From assembly GCA_003427395.1 (NCBI GenBank), contig BFEA01000160.1, forward strand, positions 2,257,356 to 2,284,672: DNA of 27,317 nt, read 5' to 3'. Position 1 is the first letter of the stretch. Every line of letters starts with the position of its first letter. Both the position numbers and the translations under genes were made by a program. Under the pieces are notes generated by a model. The model made no database searches, had not been told where the DNA came from, and saw nothing but the letters and a program-made list of their open reading frames with translations. This document shows positions 27,189 to 27,317 of the stretch, piece after piece. The DNA comes from Chara braunii (taxonomy: Eukaryota; Streptophyta; Charophyceae; Charales; Characeae).

Positions 27189-27312
27189 ATTGCCTGATAC
27201 GCTGTAGAGAGGCGACGGAATCGCCTGATACGCTGTAGAGAGGCGACGGAATTGCCTGATACGCTGTAGAGAGGCGACGGAATTGCCTGATGCGCTGTAG
27301 AGAGGCTTCAGA
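27189..27312. repeat. 31-bp tandem repeat, four copies, within LINE coding
   Basis: Copies are at 27189, 27220, 27251 and 27282, each containing GCCTGATACGCTGTAGAGAG. The last copy has a variant GATGCGC and TTCAGA end. The unit is the DNA of the zinc finger's HCLIRCREATE section. Because 31 is not a multiple of three, the expansion shifts the frame and adds stops. It reaches almost to the window's end, so its real copy number is unknown. Confidence 0.95.
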
Positions 27313-27317
27313 TTTAC

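Larger units (their letters stand above)
25408..27317 (+). mobile_element. 3' portion of a degenerate LINE (L1-type ORF2)
   Basis: Two blocks typical of the C-terminal half of plant L1-type ORF2 are readable on the + strand. The first is the end of the RT region with RAYLWSGDPN, then GDLGIIDPKQETKAL. The second is a C-terminal zinc-binding domain near 27160. Between them is a variable linker with repeats. LINEs copy themselves by nicking DNA and reverse transcribing their RNA in place, and the same machinery can retropose cellular RNAs. Stops, frameshifts and inserted DNA make this copy dead. The element runs past the right end of the window, and its endonuclease and RT core are not seen. Confidence 0.78.

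Noticed and set aside
27189-27312. CRISPR-like array
   Set aside because: The repeats are directly adjacent, without unique spacers, in a eukaryotic LINE.

Overview
The window looks like intergenic nuclear DNA of a streptophyte, built almost entirely from decayed mobile elements and simple repeats. I found no intact cellular protein gene. A charophyte green alga such as Chara is my best guess. The reasons are a plant-type U4 snRNA copy, CCCTAAA telomere-type repeats, plant-type mitochondrial gene fragments, Ty3/gypsy chromoviruses, an LTR-element gag head that I associate with Chara, and a 38-bp Nextera mate-pair junction adapter left in the assembly. The species call is inference; no search was run.

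Layout: (1) About 255-9365, + strand, is a broken Ty3/gypsy chromovirus. Its order is gag with a CCHC knuckle, protease, reverse transcriptase, RNase H, linker, integrase and chromodomain, with many stops and frameshifts. Its pol gene is split three times. A cluster of direct and inverted hairpin repeats (2952-3440) cuts RNase H. An AT-rich block of about 3.1 kb (about 3910-7045) holding mitochondrial fragments (tRNA-like, rps4, nad2, cox3) sits after RNase H. A duplicated segment with a CA microsatellite (7240-7745) precedes the integrase. (2) 9366-12780 has no recognisable gene; it holds ATC-rich, pyrimidine/purine and 36-bp tandem repeats. (3) 12783-17333, - strand, is a second Ty3/gypsy element of a different gag lineage, truncated just after the integrase zinc-binding domain. 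(4) 17334-19800 is non-coding with long CT tracts. It contains the adapter at 18242-18279, flanked by a false 133-bp-offset duplication. (5) 19818-20288, - strand, is a GIY-YIG nuclease-like fragment. (6) 20289-25400 is non-coding with microsatellites, telomere-like repeats, a 105-bp foldback MITE candidate (22970-23074), an A-tailed retroposon candidate and single-base Ns. (7) 25408-27317, + strand, is the 3' part of a LINE ORF2 running off the window. A full-length U4 snRNA retrocopy with an A tail and a perfect 17-bp target-site duplication is inserted in it.

None of these genes appears to work as a system. The record is one of nested insertions: mitochondrial DNA and hairpin repeats inside a chromovirus, a possible TIR element inside the mitochondrial block, and U4 inside a LINE. 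The strongest points for a second look are the U4 retrocopy, the mitochondrial insertion and the adapter artefact.
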